Positions 12,327-24,479 of a stretch of 64,000 nucleotides of DNA are shown here, in pieces. Location of the stretch: NCBI GenBank assembly GCA_023014335.1, contig JAECYW010000018.1:248001-312000 (forward strand), written 5' to 3'. How positions within the stretch are numbered: position 1 is the stretch's first letter; each line of letters begins with the position of its first letter. The translations under genes were made by a program, and so were the position numbers. The stretch comes from Galerina marginata. Taxonomy: Eukaryota; Basidiomycota; Agaricomycetes; Agaricales; Galerinaceae. Below the pieces are notes generated by a model. The model was not told where the DNA came from. It did not search any database and saw nothing but the letters and a program-made list of their open reading frames with translations.

Positions 12327-15300
12327 TTACAAAGTCAAATCCATTGAATCAGTTTCTACTTCTAAATCATAATCCACCGGAGAGGCCACCTGATTTCACA
12401 GCAATTAGCAGACATTAATGCTCAGGACAATGATATTCACCTTAGCCAGGGATATGATAGAAATTACGGGACGGTCCTGCATTTGGGCGTATTGATATTT
12501 AAAAGAATGAGAGGCGAAATGGCAATCAATGCGCCCAATATCAAATATTTCAAGATCATCAAGTTGTGAGTCCCAGAGGGACAATCCAAGAAGTGGATAG
12601 TGAATTGAAGGCTCTGGCAATTTCTTGTAGCGACAAACCGCCATCAGCGTCTGGACACTGTCAGTGTCACTATTGAGAATGGGCGCCTTGAAAATAGATT
12701 GTATCAAAGCTGGGAAAGAAGACGATGTTGTCTCTCTGACCAAAACACAGGAATTTCCAAAATGCGTTGTAGAAGTGGTGTATCGCAACCCCCGGATAAT
12801 TAGATGGGTCAAGAATTGGGCCTTCTCGCCTTTGATGAGTGGCGTATGACACATAAGGGCTTTCTGAAGTTCGGGTGATATCTTGGAAGCTTTGCGGGGG
12901 TTCCACATCCACTGCGACCCACTTTCTTCGCCATTGAAGAGAGAAGCAAAACCTGCGATATCAGAGGTGAGGGTGTCCCGAATGCGAGGGTCAACTAGCC
13001 GGCTGAAGATAGGCTGGGAATGGAGGATAGTCTGAGGGCATTGAGTTGAATTGTGCAGAAGGGCTCGCAGGTTTGCAGAGCGAGTAAAGCTTTCCGAGAT
13101 TGTCTGTTCCAGCTGGCCTGAAACGAGAATTTAAGTCACAGGAGCAAGTTTCGATGGGTAACTCACCAAACTTGAAGTTAGTCGGGATGCGCTCCAGCAT
13201 TCCTATGATCCTTTCGAATGGAAATGTCCACCATGAATGTACCGGGCCGAATAGGAGAAGATAATCATACAGATGAAGTGACATGTGATGATTAGGCAAA
13301 AATCTGTACTGCGGGAAGATCTTCTTCACGCCCTCCATATATGCTTTCATGTGGTGCAGGTACGAAGTCGCAATAGCAGGCGACGTGGTCCTCGATGAAG
13401 CCAGAAGAATAGCTGAAATTAGGTTGATGGTGATTTCCAATATCTCCCGACACTTTTGTGACCGAGAAGAATGATCTGAAACGTGTAGACCCCAAAGCCT
13501 TAGGAGAGACAGAGGAAGATGAATAACACCAAGAGTCCGCCATTGATCAGCTTTAAGTTTGCCATGCGCTGAGCTCCCCAGATTTGAAGGAACCGGAGTA
13601 ACCCAAGTTGGCGTTGATATTGCTGACAAATCTGACCATATCTGTTTGAGTTCCGACTCTGTCAACACTTGTCCCAGCCTAGTTGAGGTATCTGCACCAG
13701 CGTCTCGCTGTTCCATTTGATTGAAACGCTGTCATGGTCATTTTAGTAAAATTTCTGAAATTATGAAATCACTGACCCATAACAACAACTTTTCCACACA
13801 GGTCTTCTTCGATTGAACTGCTTTTCCGTCTTCATCGATAAAAGTCATGTCCTCGTCAACCTCAAGTTCTGAACAAGCAAAGGCCAGCGCTCTGTTATGT
13901 ACCCGGAGGAGCTTCTTGGCTACTTTTTCAGAAGATACTTGAATCTCTTCATTTAGAGGTCCTTCCAGTAGCTTTTGAAGCTGTTTCAATGTCTTCCGTT
14001 CATTGTCAGTAAAGTCGGTGGGTGGCTCAGAGATTACAGCGGCAATAACTGCATTCTCATTGGTCTTCGGACGACCAATGCCAATTATGTTTCGAAAATG
14101 TTCTTTGATGACGCCCAGAAAGAGGTTGTGCATGGCATCGACCACAACACATTTGACCATGTCAAAATAGGGCAATCGGGATAGTTCTGAATAGCGAATA
14201 CCTGTAGAGTCGAAGATTTCTTGCCGGGTAGTCTCATCTAAAGCTTCGAAAAAAGCCTGAGATGATCGGCGGCATTCAGAATCAGTTCTTTTGCACCATG
14301 ATTCATAATCTGTGCTACCATAGCCTTCCTTCAGTTTACAAGTTCTTACGTAGTAAAAGAACTTGTTTTCCGGCCTGCATAGCAGGCAGAAATGGTTCCT
14401 AACAAAACCAATGGAAATTCTCCCACTGCTATAGTGACCCTGCATGGTTTCTGTATCTCAGCCATTACTGGGCCAATTTTGATGATTTTGGTATCAGAAA
14501 ATTCGTAAAAATCAGGGCCTTCCTGGTCACGTGACCAGGCGATTTTAGGTTTACCAGAACGGCCTCATTTTTCTGCTTTTTTTGAGTATAAGATCATCTT
14601 AATCGGTTCAGATTTGAGCAGACTATGCATTATTTACCTATTTCACCTTTATTGATAGTTGGACTCACCTTGAAAGTAAGAACTTGTTTTTGCCATGCGC
14701 AGCAATGGCCTCTGACCAAGTTTGTACAGTGACAAGCAGAACAGAAATGTTGATGTTTGAATGAAGCAAAGCCTGCTGCTTTCCGAGCCCCCGGAAGATC
14801 GCAGACAAGAGCGACAAGAGCACACTGGATAAGACGACCAGTGGGATGAAGGTGGGTACGTGAAAACCACATGCCAGTCCAGAAGTCCAGGAGGTCATTG
14901 ACGAGGAGTGTAAGATAGTGGTTTAATGTATTCAAGGGAGGTTCTTTGGGGCCAGGTATTATTCCTGCAAGAAACATGTTCTCAGGTTTATATCGTTCCT
15001 CTGGAGGTAGATTTAGACAAGCGAGTGAAATGATCCCAACTGATGCCTTTTTCCCAGCTTGCTTATTGGAATAGGGGTTGAAGAAATCAATTCAAAGGGT
15101 AAAAGCATATCTTCCTTCGCCATTGGTTGCTTCACTAAAGAGCTTCCCATTAGGACCCTTGAAGTTGCGAAGATATTCACCATCGACGGTATCATGCATT
15201 TCTTCAGTGCCACCAGTTCTCCTTCCCGTCCAAACGCCATCTGCTTTCCTCTCAAACCCTGGTCTTGAGGTCATCCTAGCCAACCAATCTTTCAAGCTAA

Positions 15301-16481
15301 AGGAGACGAATGTTTTGATGGGAACTTGGATTTCAATATCACGCACAAGGCGAGGTCGTGTAAGAATAGTACCACAAATCGGGCCTTTTTTGAATCGCCT
15401 GTATTCGCAGTACTTCGGATACTCGCCAATAGGACAACCTTCTGTGAACTTTGGCTCATAATTGCGGTGGCAGTTGGGGTCAGGGCAAACTGCAAGAATT
15501 GTGGATTTTCCTTCAAGCTCAAATTGCTTGGTCGCTGAATCCGGGTCAACAGGCAGGTCGTGCAGAAGCTTCTGAGTTTGAGGCGATATTTCAGATTGGG
15601 ACCCCAAAATAGCAAGCTTAACGATAAATCCTATCATTTCGAGGACGAAACGGCAAGTTGAACGGGCAGACTTTGACACGACTTGTAATGTTGCCACTGT
15701 AAAAATCATGGCTTGAATTACTGGGTTTATACCTTTCAAGATTGGGCGGTGGTGATGTTCTAAAGCAGTGGTCAGCAATGTGAGGGAAAAGGAAGTTGAA
15801 GTGCACGTTACCTGTTTCATAGATCTTAACATTGGCAGGGGAAGCAGGCGGTCCAGCCTGGTTCTTACGCTCCAACATCCACAATTTTCGGGCATCCTGG
15901 ATTTCTTTGAGAAAAAATTCAACTGGTTCCAAGATGCTTTCCCGTGTAGCTTGCACTTCTGTGGAACGAGTCTTGACACTTTGTAAATCAGATATTAGGC
16001 TCCGCATGGCCTGCAGCGTTGTTTCTAGAGGAAATGACTGGGTGGGATGGGACGGACTGCCGACAGCTTTCAAGTCTGTGGATTGGAATATTTCTTGAAA
16101 GGATTTCTCAATCCTCTTCAGGCGATCAAGTGACTCCTGGGTAGGGGATCGAAGGGGCTTATACGGCTGGCTTGAGCTGGAGGGAGCTTCTGCTGCGTCC
16201 ACGTGAGCTTTCAAGAAATCAATATCAGATTGTTGGGGTGGTTTCATGGACCAAAGCCGTCCACCAGAGTTCGTCATAGGACCGGAGACCTTATCCGCAA
16301 AAGACATTGACGCCACAAACTGGTCCACAAGTTGCTCCGATTTCTCTAATTCATGCAACCGCGTAGCTTGTGCATGGCGCCGCCGATCAGCAATTACATG
16401 TTTGGCAAGAGTTCTTTGCTCTAGTTCCTTTCCAGCTGGGTTACTGCCACACTGGTAGACAATACAGTGACAGGTAGGCAT
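12327..16481 (-). pseudogene. tnp2-type (CACTA-like) transposase, disrupted
   Basis: Starts MPTCHCIVYQC, a cysteine-rich N-terminus, then a helical region. The family's conserved string follows: NKQAGKKASVGII, RYKPENMFLAGIIPGP, CDLPGARKAAGF, HFCSACHC, RLPYFDMVKC-VVDAMHNLFLG and FGPVHSWWTFPFERI, ending at TAA 12327-12329. These match Transposase_21 (tnp2) proteins, DDE-type enzymes that cut and paste En/Spm-like elements. Short introns lie near 15783-15831, 15706-15741, 13739-13787, 13120-13167 and 12390-12440. Two lesions are visible: an in-frame TGA at 15092-15094 just before the IDFFNPYSNKQAG block, and a 385-bp insertion at 14337-14721. Subtracting the insertion joins HFCSACHCT to KLKEGYG in frame. 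No terminal repeats were identified. Confidence 0.85.
14337..14721 (+). mobile_element. 385-bp TACAAG...CCAAGT repeat, copy 1 (single unit)
   Basis: Begins TACAAGTTCTTACGTAG, whose first 29 nt can fold as ACAAGTTCTT/AAGAACTTGT, and ends GGCCTCTGACCAAGT. A perfect 18-bp palindrome, CCTGGTCACGTGACCAGG, lies at 14522-14539. It sits in an exon of the tnp2 gene. Removing exactly these bases restores the frame, and no target duplication is left. Shares the TGGTTCCTAACAAAACC variant with the array at 41691-44734. Confidence 0.85.
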
Positions 16482-18300
16482 TTGGATCGTGGTTGAGCTT
16501 GAGCCAGTCGTGATGCATCATGATATTTCACGGGCTGTGACATGTGACATGTAACATATGTAACATTTTGCAAAAGAGCAAAGTCGAATTCTCTTCAAAA
16601 GATTATATTTTTCTTACTTATTAGTTTATGGTGAACTGATTGTCCAATGAGGGATCAATTCAGTATAATACACTTCCTTCCTTCCTGCTACATACTCAAG
16701 TAGGGATTATGACAGATCTGGATTGCTGCCGCCTCCAACGTCGCCATCCCCTCACCCCTGCCCTGTAGTTCCACCGCCTAGGGAATCCCGTGGCGCTCAC
16801 TCTGCCGCATCTCGTCGAGCAGGTTCCTATATGGAGGTGGTATTTGTGATTGCCTAGAGTGCAAACAAAATTGGGGGTGGTTCGCTTGAACTCGTCGTTG
16901 GTGTCGTTGGTGTTGCCTGCAAGTTCCGCAGGGTTTGGGTTTGATATTCTTGGTAAAAAATGTTTCAGTTAAGTTCAGAACAAAAGACAGAAACGAGACG
17001 AAAAACTCGTAAAAGAACAGCGGAAGGCCATACGTCCGAGTTGTGTTACCAAAAAAAACAGTGCAATATAATCACAAGCATATCACTTAAGCTCAAGATT
17101 GGCTGTGGACATCGGACCAGTGCAAGGTCGAGATTAGACACTGCAATATAATCATAAACTAATATTACCATGTGAAACTTGAAAGGTAAGTGACTAGCTA
17201 GCTACGGACACAAAAGCGAGACAGTCAGCACCGTGCCAGGTGAAGGAAAGGCCAGCAAATGAACGAGCTGTTAAAAATTCAACCAGTTTGTGGTGCCAGT
17301 CGATACCAACATGCTGCTCATTTTCAGAACAGAAAATCCAGCCTACTCCGTCTATTTTCTGGCTGGTGGAGTGGGGCCAAGAAGGTGGTTGACGACGAAC
17401 AATGTTAACGACTCCAGAAAATCCACGAAAAGGATATCAACGTCCTACAGCGTGTAGGAAAGTCGGAAGTTGCACGGTTTCGCCGTAGAATAGATAACAG
17501 GATGATGACAAGTTTTATGGATCGAAACAAAAGCAACGAACGGGAAATTAAAAGAGTTGCGGAAAGCACTTCCAGTTTGCAGCACGGCAGTTGATACAGA
17601 TACACTGGTAATTTTCAGACCAAAACCTTGGGAATGGGATACCTGAAGTCAAAGAAGCTCTGTTAAAGTATGTACCCTGCACAATAGAGGGGCGAGCAGT
17701 GGACGTGGTGGTTTTGTATTATAGAGTGGTTGTGGAGCAGGCATACTAGGAGGGAATAGTACCCTGCCGGGAATCTTGCACGAAAAAGATCTGTCCGCGA
17801 TCGCCTGGATGGACGACGGATCTGTCCAAGTCTGTCTTCAGGCCGTTTGTTGGCATATTGTACTTTTACTGTATTTCAACGGGTATTTTGCTATAACTAA
17901 CTGCCAAAAGGTTTGCCAACGAGCAGATCCTAAACGTTTCCTCTGAGGAAAGTGGGAGAAAGAGCAGGCATCTCTGCCATTGGCGTTACCTCCATGGTTC
18001 TGTCTTGTAGGTAGCGGAATAAATTAAGAGGCTCTTGCTTTTTGGAAGGCGTATTAAAACTAAGCAATGAGATTGCTTGCCGTCGAAGGGATCGTCAAGC
18101 AAGGAGATGGAAATTGAAATTTATTTGCAGTCTAAAGCACTGAATTAAAGACATCTGACGGTTAAGCATGTCTTGCATCTAATATGCTGCCTTCAATCTC
18201 CCATTTTCAATTTCAATAGGTGCGAGGGTGACATCTGAATCCAACCAACCCCCCAAAACCATCTGTCCATTGCTGTGCAGCTGAGGTCATTCCGCGATAA
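16482..18300. other. Intergenic, no gene seen
   Basis: Mixed-composition DNA upstream of the transposase gene. No frame over ~65 codons looks coding, and I see no repeat family or RNA gene. A short duplicated word, TGCAATATAATCA, occurs near 17062 and 17145. Confidence 0.4.
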
Positions 18301-18317
18301 TGAAATGCGTCTGGGAT

Positions 18318-19301
18318 TCAGAGCTGGACCAGGGCGTTGGGATATAAGCGCCACAAAAACGAGGGACACCTTAGTGGTGGCGGTCGACAGAGAAGGTGAC
18401 GGAGAAGGTGCTTTTCCAGGGAAGACGAGAGGGGAGGCACGTCCGGAAGCTGCTCGAATAGTTCATTCGGCAAAACAGGCTGGCGGGGGCACGCTTTTGG
18501 AGCCGTAGGATAGATGCGGTCGCATCGATCAGATAAGCCATTAAACGTTGCCGAAGTTCTTCGACTACCAACACCGGTCATATACTGGCATCTTGTGACC
18601 TGAGACAGTGGGTTTCCAGGTTTTGTGCAGGTAAACGGTACAGGCGTTTCTTTAGGCTTGATATACACATACTGCCAAATCGACAGAAGGCGAGTTTCAA
18701 CATTTATTGTGATGACGATGCAGGCGTCCAGTGTGAGTTTCAAGGGTTCGCTCAAGTGTTCATCTTGGTTTTTCAAACTCGGGAGTGTCGCGTGTAGTCT
18801 TAAGATCGCAAAGTAAGATCGACTGCTGCTGCTGCTTCGGAGAGGGCCCTGGTGACGGAGAAGACGGTTGGTAAAATGTCGTTTCCTGTGGCTTCTGCTT
18901 CTGCTAACTCTGCAGGGTCCAATACTCGGTGGATCATGACGCCGTGTGATGAGATAGGCCATGCTTTCCTGACAATAAAAAGGCGCGTGCGAAAGGTCCA
19001 AAAGTTTCTCTGCCATCGCCTGAGAGTGGTTCAGAGCCGGCGTAACGAGAGAGAGAGAGTTTTGTTGGATGAATTGTTCGATTTCACCGAGGCACGCCGA
19101 TTGAATGGACTCACCCTCGCGTTCAAAACTCCATCTCTTGGTCATAACGGCGCCATAGCTCAAAATGGCTGTATGTTCACTCCACGTTAGCTCTAAATCC
19201 TTCAGACCGCCATGGGGGTGGAAAGACAGAGTTGATGGTCTCTGCATGCCTCGAGAGTAACATACTCCACCATTTCTGGTCTGAGATTCTGGTCTTCTCA
19301 A
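18318..19301 (-). pseudogene. Degenerate open frame, possibly a leucine-rich/F-box relic
   Basis: A continuous 327-codon minus-strand frame whose first codon is not ATG. The text includes GLKDLELTWS, reminiscent of the leucine-rich part of agaric F-box proteins, but no F-box or regular leucine repeat is clear. Much of it is Arg/Ser/Pro-rich and could be chance in a GC-rich stretch. Confidence 0.2.
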
Positions 19302-19483
19302 GCCATTGAACGATGTAAGTTGCTACTTTTAGAAAGATGTTTCTGAAGGACAGCTGCCGCAAGGTCTACCAGGCTACATCTGGCATTTAATACAACAAGG
19401 CCGCCTTCCGCAAATTTGGCAAGATCTACCAAAGCAATGGCAAATGGTACTATGAGCAAGATGCAGCCTGAAAATATTTTGGA

Positions 19484-20930
19484 TCAGCAGTAACCCATCC
19501 GTCCAACCTTGAAGATATTTGTATTGGAGAGTAGTAGTTTGAGCTGACATGGCAGCTTTCGGCTAACCTTCCCCAGCAATTGTTCGTCAGCCACATTTCG
19601 GCATAAGATAACTTTCGGCGTATTGTGACCGTAGAGCTTGAGAGACGCTAGCATGTCTAGCAGCGCCTTTTCGAATTGAGTGTGATTTAGTTGCGACAAG
19701 AGCAAAAAGACAGATTTCTCCCTTGCATTCGTAACAGTCAACAGCACAGTAGAATTTTTCGATCCATTGACATGAGAACATGTTTTGTGACCTAGTAACA
19801 ACAATTTTAGCCATGACAGATACACAGGTCCTCGATGTGGTCTGCAAGAAATTTGGATGGATGGCGGTTACAAAAGACGTGGAGGGGGCGAATTTCATGG
19901 CGGAGATCAAACGCGAGAGGTTCACGATCTCTGAGTCGGGGGTAGCGGCCGTCAAGGATGCCTGAAAGGTGGAAGAGCTTATAGTTCCTTAATGAATTTT
20001 CATCCAGAAACACTTGTTGAGAGCTTTTTTTGAGGGTGGTGGCAACAATACCCAAAATGAGTAGGATAAGCTGGAAGGAACGGCGATGATTTAGCATGCT
20101 CTGTATGTATAACGTCAAGCTCCAGACCCCGCCACACCCGCAAAATGCCTTCAGGCATTGAATATCCTAGCCCCTCTTCAAATGCAGCTCCTTGCGATGG
20201 GTAATCAATTCCTCCTGCCAAGAACGGGTCCAACAAAGTCGGGTCTTTTTGGAACAAAGGAAACCCAACCAAATAGAATGCTTCACCATCGAGGGGATTG
20301 ATAGTCTGCAAGGTCGACTGTACTGAAGTTCCTCAAGGCACGTATGTTGTTTGGTGGGTGTAGGGAAGGAGGTAATCGTGCGAATCCCGTTCGGGAACAT
20401 CGAGGACGCCGCGAGCTCTCTGGAACAATTCAGCGAGTAGAAAATATTGCCGTTCACGATTTGAGCCCGTCCATGCTGCACGTCGGCGTTACTTTTGCGT
20501 TAGTTAGCATATTATTGTCACAACTTTTGTATAGCTACCTACTCACCACAACTTCCTCGGCACTTTCATAGAGGCAGACATCCTTGATCTTGAAAAATGG
20601 GTTCCCGTACTTTAGCATCCTCTTACCAAACGGGGGGATTGGGAGACATGGCAGTGAGGTTGTTGTTCAGAAAAGTTCTGAATCAATGACCAGGGGCCGC
20701 AAAAGCTTGCGATGTACGAACGTTCGGAGCAGTCGACGAATTGAGCAATGGGAAGTATAAAGAAAACGTTGCGTTTGTTCAGATATGTTCCGAATCAAAC
20801 TCACAGGGGTCAGTATCGGGTCGGCGTCCTCGTTGTTATCTAGAAAGCGAAGTTGTGGGAATTTACTAGACAGGGGATTGTGTAAATGTGTGTGGACTAT
20901 GATATGATCAGGGAGGACGGGCTGCGACAT
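19484..20930 (-). pseudogene. Unrecognised multi-segment gene or relic
   Basis: Minus-strand segments that look like exons: ATG at 20930 starting MSQPVLPDHIIVHTHLHN, a segment near 20620 with MLKYGNPFFKIKDVCLY, one near 20470 with NGNIFYSLNCSRELAAS, one near 20300 with NPLDGEAFYLVGFPLF, and segments at 19587-20118. GT-AG signals sit between some of them, but I could not build one continuous frame. Part of the 3' portion (about 19930-20070) is duplicated at 21540-21680. The function is unknown. Confidence 0.3.
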
Positions 20931-21539
20931 CGTCTATCTGTCCCAATATTCTTGAGGCAACCAAAGCTGGTCATTGCTTTCAGATAATTCAGCTCCCAAG
21001 GCGTCGGTCTCTATACTAAAATCCCATTATTAAATCGAAGCTCTAATGGAATCTCAAGGGAACGTACTTTCGCTCAGCTTTCATCGCTTGGAACACATTG
21101 ACGATTCTGGTCGCTTTCCTCAATCTCGCAGCTTCACTAGGGCAGATATGATCTCATGCTCGGAAGGCGTCAATCAATTGCCGTTTCTATTCGTCATCGT
21201 CCGAAGTGGCTCTGGGTAACCCTATCTTTAAGTGTTGGCTATCCTTCTCGCAGTTGACTAGATGTCAATATAGTTAAAGAAACATCATCCTTGAAATAAC
21301 GAACGACTTGCCCGTAAAACTTCTTGGAACAACCCATTGGAGCAACTATGACCAACTTCTTTTTTTTTCGCTGAGCTTCCGCCTCTGCTCTGAGTCGGCA
21401 GTTCGGCGAAAGGCACGGGTCTCCCAGCAGCGCGAACCAGCGCCTGGGATGTGTTTTAGGATCCCGATGCACAAGTACTCGATATTGCACACGAAAAGGT
21501 AGGGCAGGACAGATGAAATATGAAAAATTCGTGATCTTT

Positions 21540-21680
21540 AGGCCGGGGGTAGCGGCCGTTGAGGATGCTTGAAAGGCGGAAGATCTGAGCTCCTTAATAG
21601 ATCTTCGTCCAAAAAAACACTTGCTGAGAGCGATATTTGAGGGTGGAAACACTATGCCGATGAGTTTGAGGAAGTCGTAA
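21540..21680 (-). repeat. Diverged duplicate of 19930-20070
   Basis: Both stretches share GGGGTAGCGGCCGT, a CTTGAAAGG/CCTGAAAGG block and AACACTTG followed by TGAGAGC, over ~140 bp. This looks like an old segmental duplication of the 3' part of the preceding gene relic. Surrounding frames (21239-21652) are correspondingly related but broken. Confidence 0.5.
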
Positions 21681-22489
21681 AATTGGAGAATCCTGGTTTA
21701 AACAATTTTAGGAGTCTGAATTGTCTTTCTTTGTTGTAATATTTACTTACCATTTCGAAAATAAAAGCATCGTCGACGGCGAGTAACACGATTTTGCCAA
21801 AAATGATCGGCCTGTTGACGAAAAAGAAAGCCTCCACTTCCTACGCAGATGGCAGAGATAGGATATGCGGCGCCTTGACCTGTTCACCGTCTCGTAATTC
21901 CTTTGACATTCCCTGTGATTACAGTCATGACCATCCTTCAGTCTGTATCAGCACTGTTTGCTCACCACCCAGGCCAAAGCTAGATTATTGTCTCCATTAA
22001 GGTAAAACTCAGACGTAAGTTTCAGTCACCCACAGTAAAAGAAGCGCGATTGTTCACGACAAAAGTTGAAGGAAAGGTTTCTTGCGCCGTTTGTTTGTGA
22101 TACTTGAGTAAGAATATGGCGAATCTTTCAACGATCCTGGTGAAGCGATTCTCCTAGCTCAAAATCATTTGACTAGCGCCGCTCGACTCTCCTCCGCGCG
22201 CAAAACGCCAATTATCTGTCATCCCTGTGCATTTAAAGCTGAAGAAGGCGGAGTAAGGAAATGAGGTTTGAAGAAGTCGGAAAACGAATGGGCATACCTT
22301 ATTCCCGACCTTGGTTATCCAGCCCATGCACCAACAGAAAGCGTCAGTTTTCTCAAGCCAAGGAGCGGTCCCAGCAGAGCCCTAGAATATTGAGCAGGAA
22401 GTGGCGCTTGAAGGTGGACATGAATCTCGAAGAGAACACGGTTAAGGAGCAGAGGTGAGGCCCAAGGCCGGGCGTGGCCCATTAAAGGT

Positions 22490-22640
22490 CAAACGGAAGC
22501 ATCAGAGCACGTCGCTGACAACGCATGAATCTCCGGATTCCGAGACACACGACGAGAACGGCGTCGCTGACAACGCACTGAGTTCTCGTCGCGACATATG
22601 AAGTTTGGAGAGAGACGACAACAGCCGTGTCGCTGACTTG
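22490..22640. other. GTCGCTGAC repeats with a 10-bp perfect hairpin
   Basis: GTCGCTGACAACGC occurs twice and GTCGCTGACTTGC once within 130 bp. The middle copy is enclosed by perfect arms CGACGAGAAC and GTTCTCGTCG with a ~22 nt loop. Related GTCGC words occur between hairpins in the AT-hook gene intron near 60350-60500. Confidence 0.5.
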
Positions 22641-22764
22641 CAATCTGTCTTTGTCATTTCCGGACGGGTTTATGAACCTACACAGACAACGGTAAATATT
22701 ACCGTCTTTTCAAACTCCGATATATTTGCTGGGATGTGCCAAGACTCGGAGCGCGGTGTACCAG

Positions 22765-24429
22765 GTAGGTCTATCAATTATCCACTGTTCCTGATTATTA
22801 CGGTCTTAAATAAAACACTTATAGGCCCTGCTTAAGACTCAGATTTGAGATGACGGTCATCTCTCTATTCTTTCTTGTGGAAATTGAACATTTGGTGGCA
22901 GAGGGGGAAATTAGAGAGACTCCTGTGTGTAAGTCTATCAAATATCAACCGATTTACACGATCCTGGACTCAAATGAAACACCTATAGGCACTATTTAAG
23001 ACTGTATTGAGATCTCAACAGCTATCTCTCCGTTCGTTCTTGTTCGGAAATTGAGAATTTGTGGGCAGAGGACATGTGTGTAAGTCTGTCAAATTTTAAC
23101 ACCATTTTATGATTCTGGATTCAAATGAATTGCTTTTAGGTCCCATTCAAGGCTATGCTGAGACAATTGCAGCTGGCACTCTGTTCGTTCTTTTAAAATT
23201 GAATATTTGCGGGCAAAAGGGGACTCATTAGAGTGGCATACGAGTAAGTCATGTAAGTCCGTCAATTCTCAACTTCTTTTTACGATTCTGGGCTTAAAGG
23301 AAACGCTTATAGGCCCTGCTAAAGACTACTTTGAGACGACAGGCCTCGCTCCATTCATTCTTATCAAAATCAGGTATTTGTGAGCAGGGAGGAAGTTTAG
23401 GGGTGATCCATGTAAGTCCGACAATTCTCAACTTCTTTTCACGATTCTGGCCTCAAAGGAAACACTTATAGGCCCCGCTTAATTCTACGTCGAGACGACA
23501 GGTCTTGCTCCGCTCGTTCTTGTCAAAATTGGGGTATTTGTGGGCAGGGAGGAAAATTGGGGGTGATCCATGTAAGTCCGACAATTCTTAACTTCTTTTT
23601 ACGATTCTGGGCTTCAAGGAAACACTTATAGGCCCTGCTTAAGACTACGTTGAGACGATAGGCCTTGCTCCGTTCGTTCTTGTCGAAATTGGAGTATTTG
23701 TGGGCAGGGAGGAAAATTGGGGGTGATCTGCGTAAGTTCATGAAATTTCAACTACTTTGTATGATTCTGGGCTTAAAGGAAACACTTATAGGTCCTATTT
23801 AAGGCTACAACAAAACGGCAGCCATCGCTTCGTTCGTTCTTGCCGAAACCGAGTATTTGTGGGCAGGGGAGGAAAATTGGAGGAGATCCATGTAAGTCTG
23901 TCAAATATCAACAAATTTTCACGATTCTGGACTCAAACGAAACAGTTATAGGTACTATCTAAGACTGCATTGAGACGACAGCCGTCGCTCCGTTCGTTCT
24001 TGTGGGAATTGAGCATTTGCGTGCAGAGGAGGGAATTAGAGAGACATTTGTGTAAGTCTGTCAAATTTCAACACCATTTTATGATCCTGGACTCAAATGA
24101 ATTGTTTATAGGTCCTATTTAAAACTAAATTGAGACAACAGCTTTCGGTCTGTTCGTTCTTGTCGAAATCGGGTATTTGTGGACAGGGAGGAAAATTGGG
24201 AGGTGATCCATGTAAGTCCATAAAATCTCAATTGCTTTCTATGATCTTGGGCTTTAAAGAAATGTCTATAGGTCTTATTTAAAGCTACACTGAGACAACA
24301 GCCATCTCCCTGTTCATTCTTATCGAAATCGAGGATTTGTGAGCAGGGAGGAACATTATGAGGATCCTTGTAAGTTTGTTAAATTTCAACCCTATCTCAC
24401 GATTCTGCCTTCAAATGAGACGCTTATAG
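22765..24429 (+). repeat. Tandem array of eleven exact 60-nt intron-like segments
   Basis: Eleven segments start GTAAGT (GTAGGT in the first) and end in TAG, usually CTTATAG. They lie at 22765, 22929, 23080, 23253, 23412, 23572, 23732, 23892, 24052, 24212 and 24370, and each is exactly 60 nt. The ten segments between them are 104, 91, 113, 99, 100, 100, 100, 100, 100 and 98 nt and share text readable as LRRQ-SLRSFLSK-like peptide. Inner units repeat at 160 bp. Each intron-like segment has a conserved ACGATTCTGG box and a CTYAAA box that could be a branch site. Because 100 is not a multiple of three, splicing would rotate the frame, so a protein-coding reading is doubtful. Confidence 0.85.
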
Positions 24430-24479
24430 GTCCTATTTAAGACTATGCTAAGACGATAGCCGTCGACAACGACTGGGTA

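Noticed and set aside
22825..24369. Protein with tandem LRRQ-SLRSFLSK repeats from the intron-like array
   Set aside because: Spacers of mostly 100 nt shift the frame at each splice and several contain stops, so a continuous protein cannot be read.
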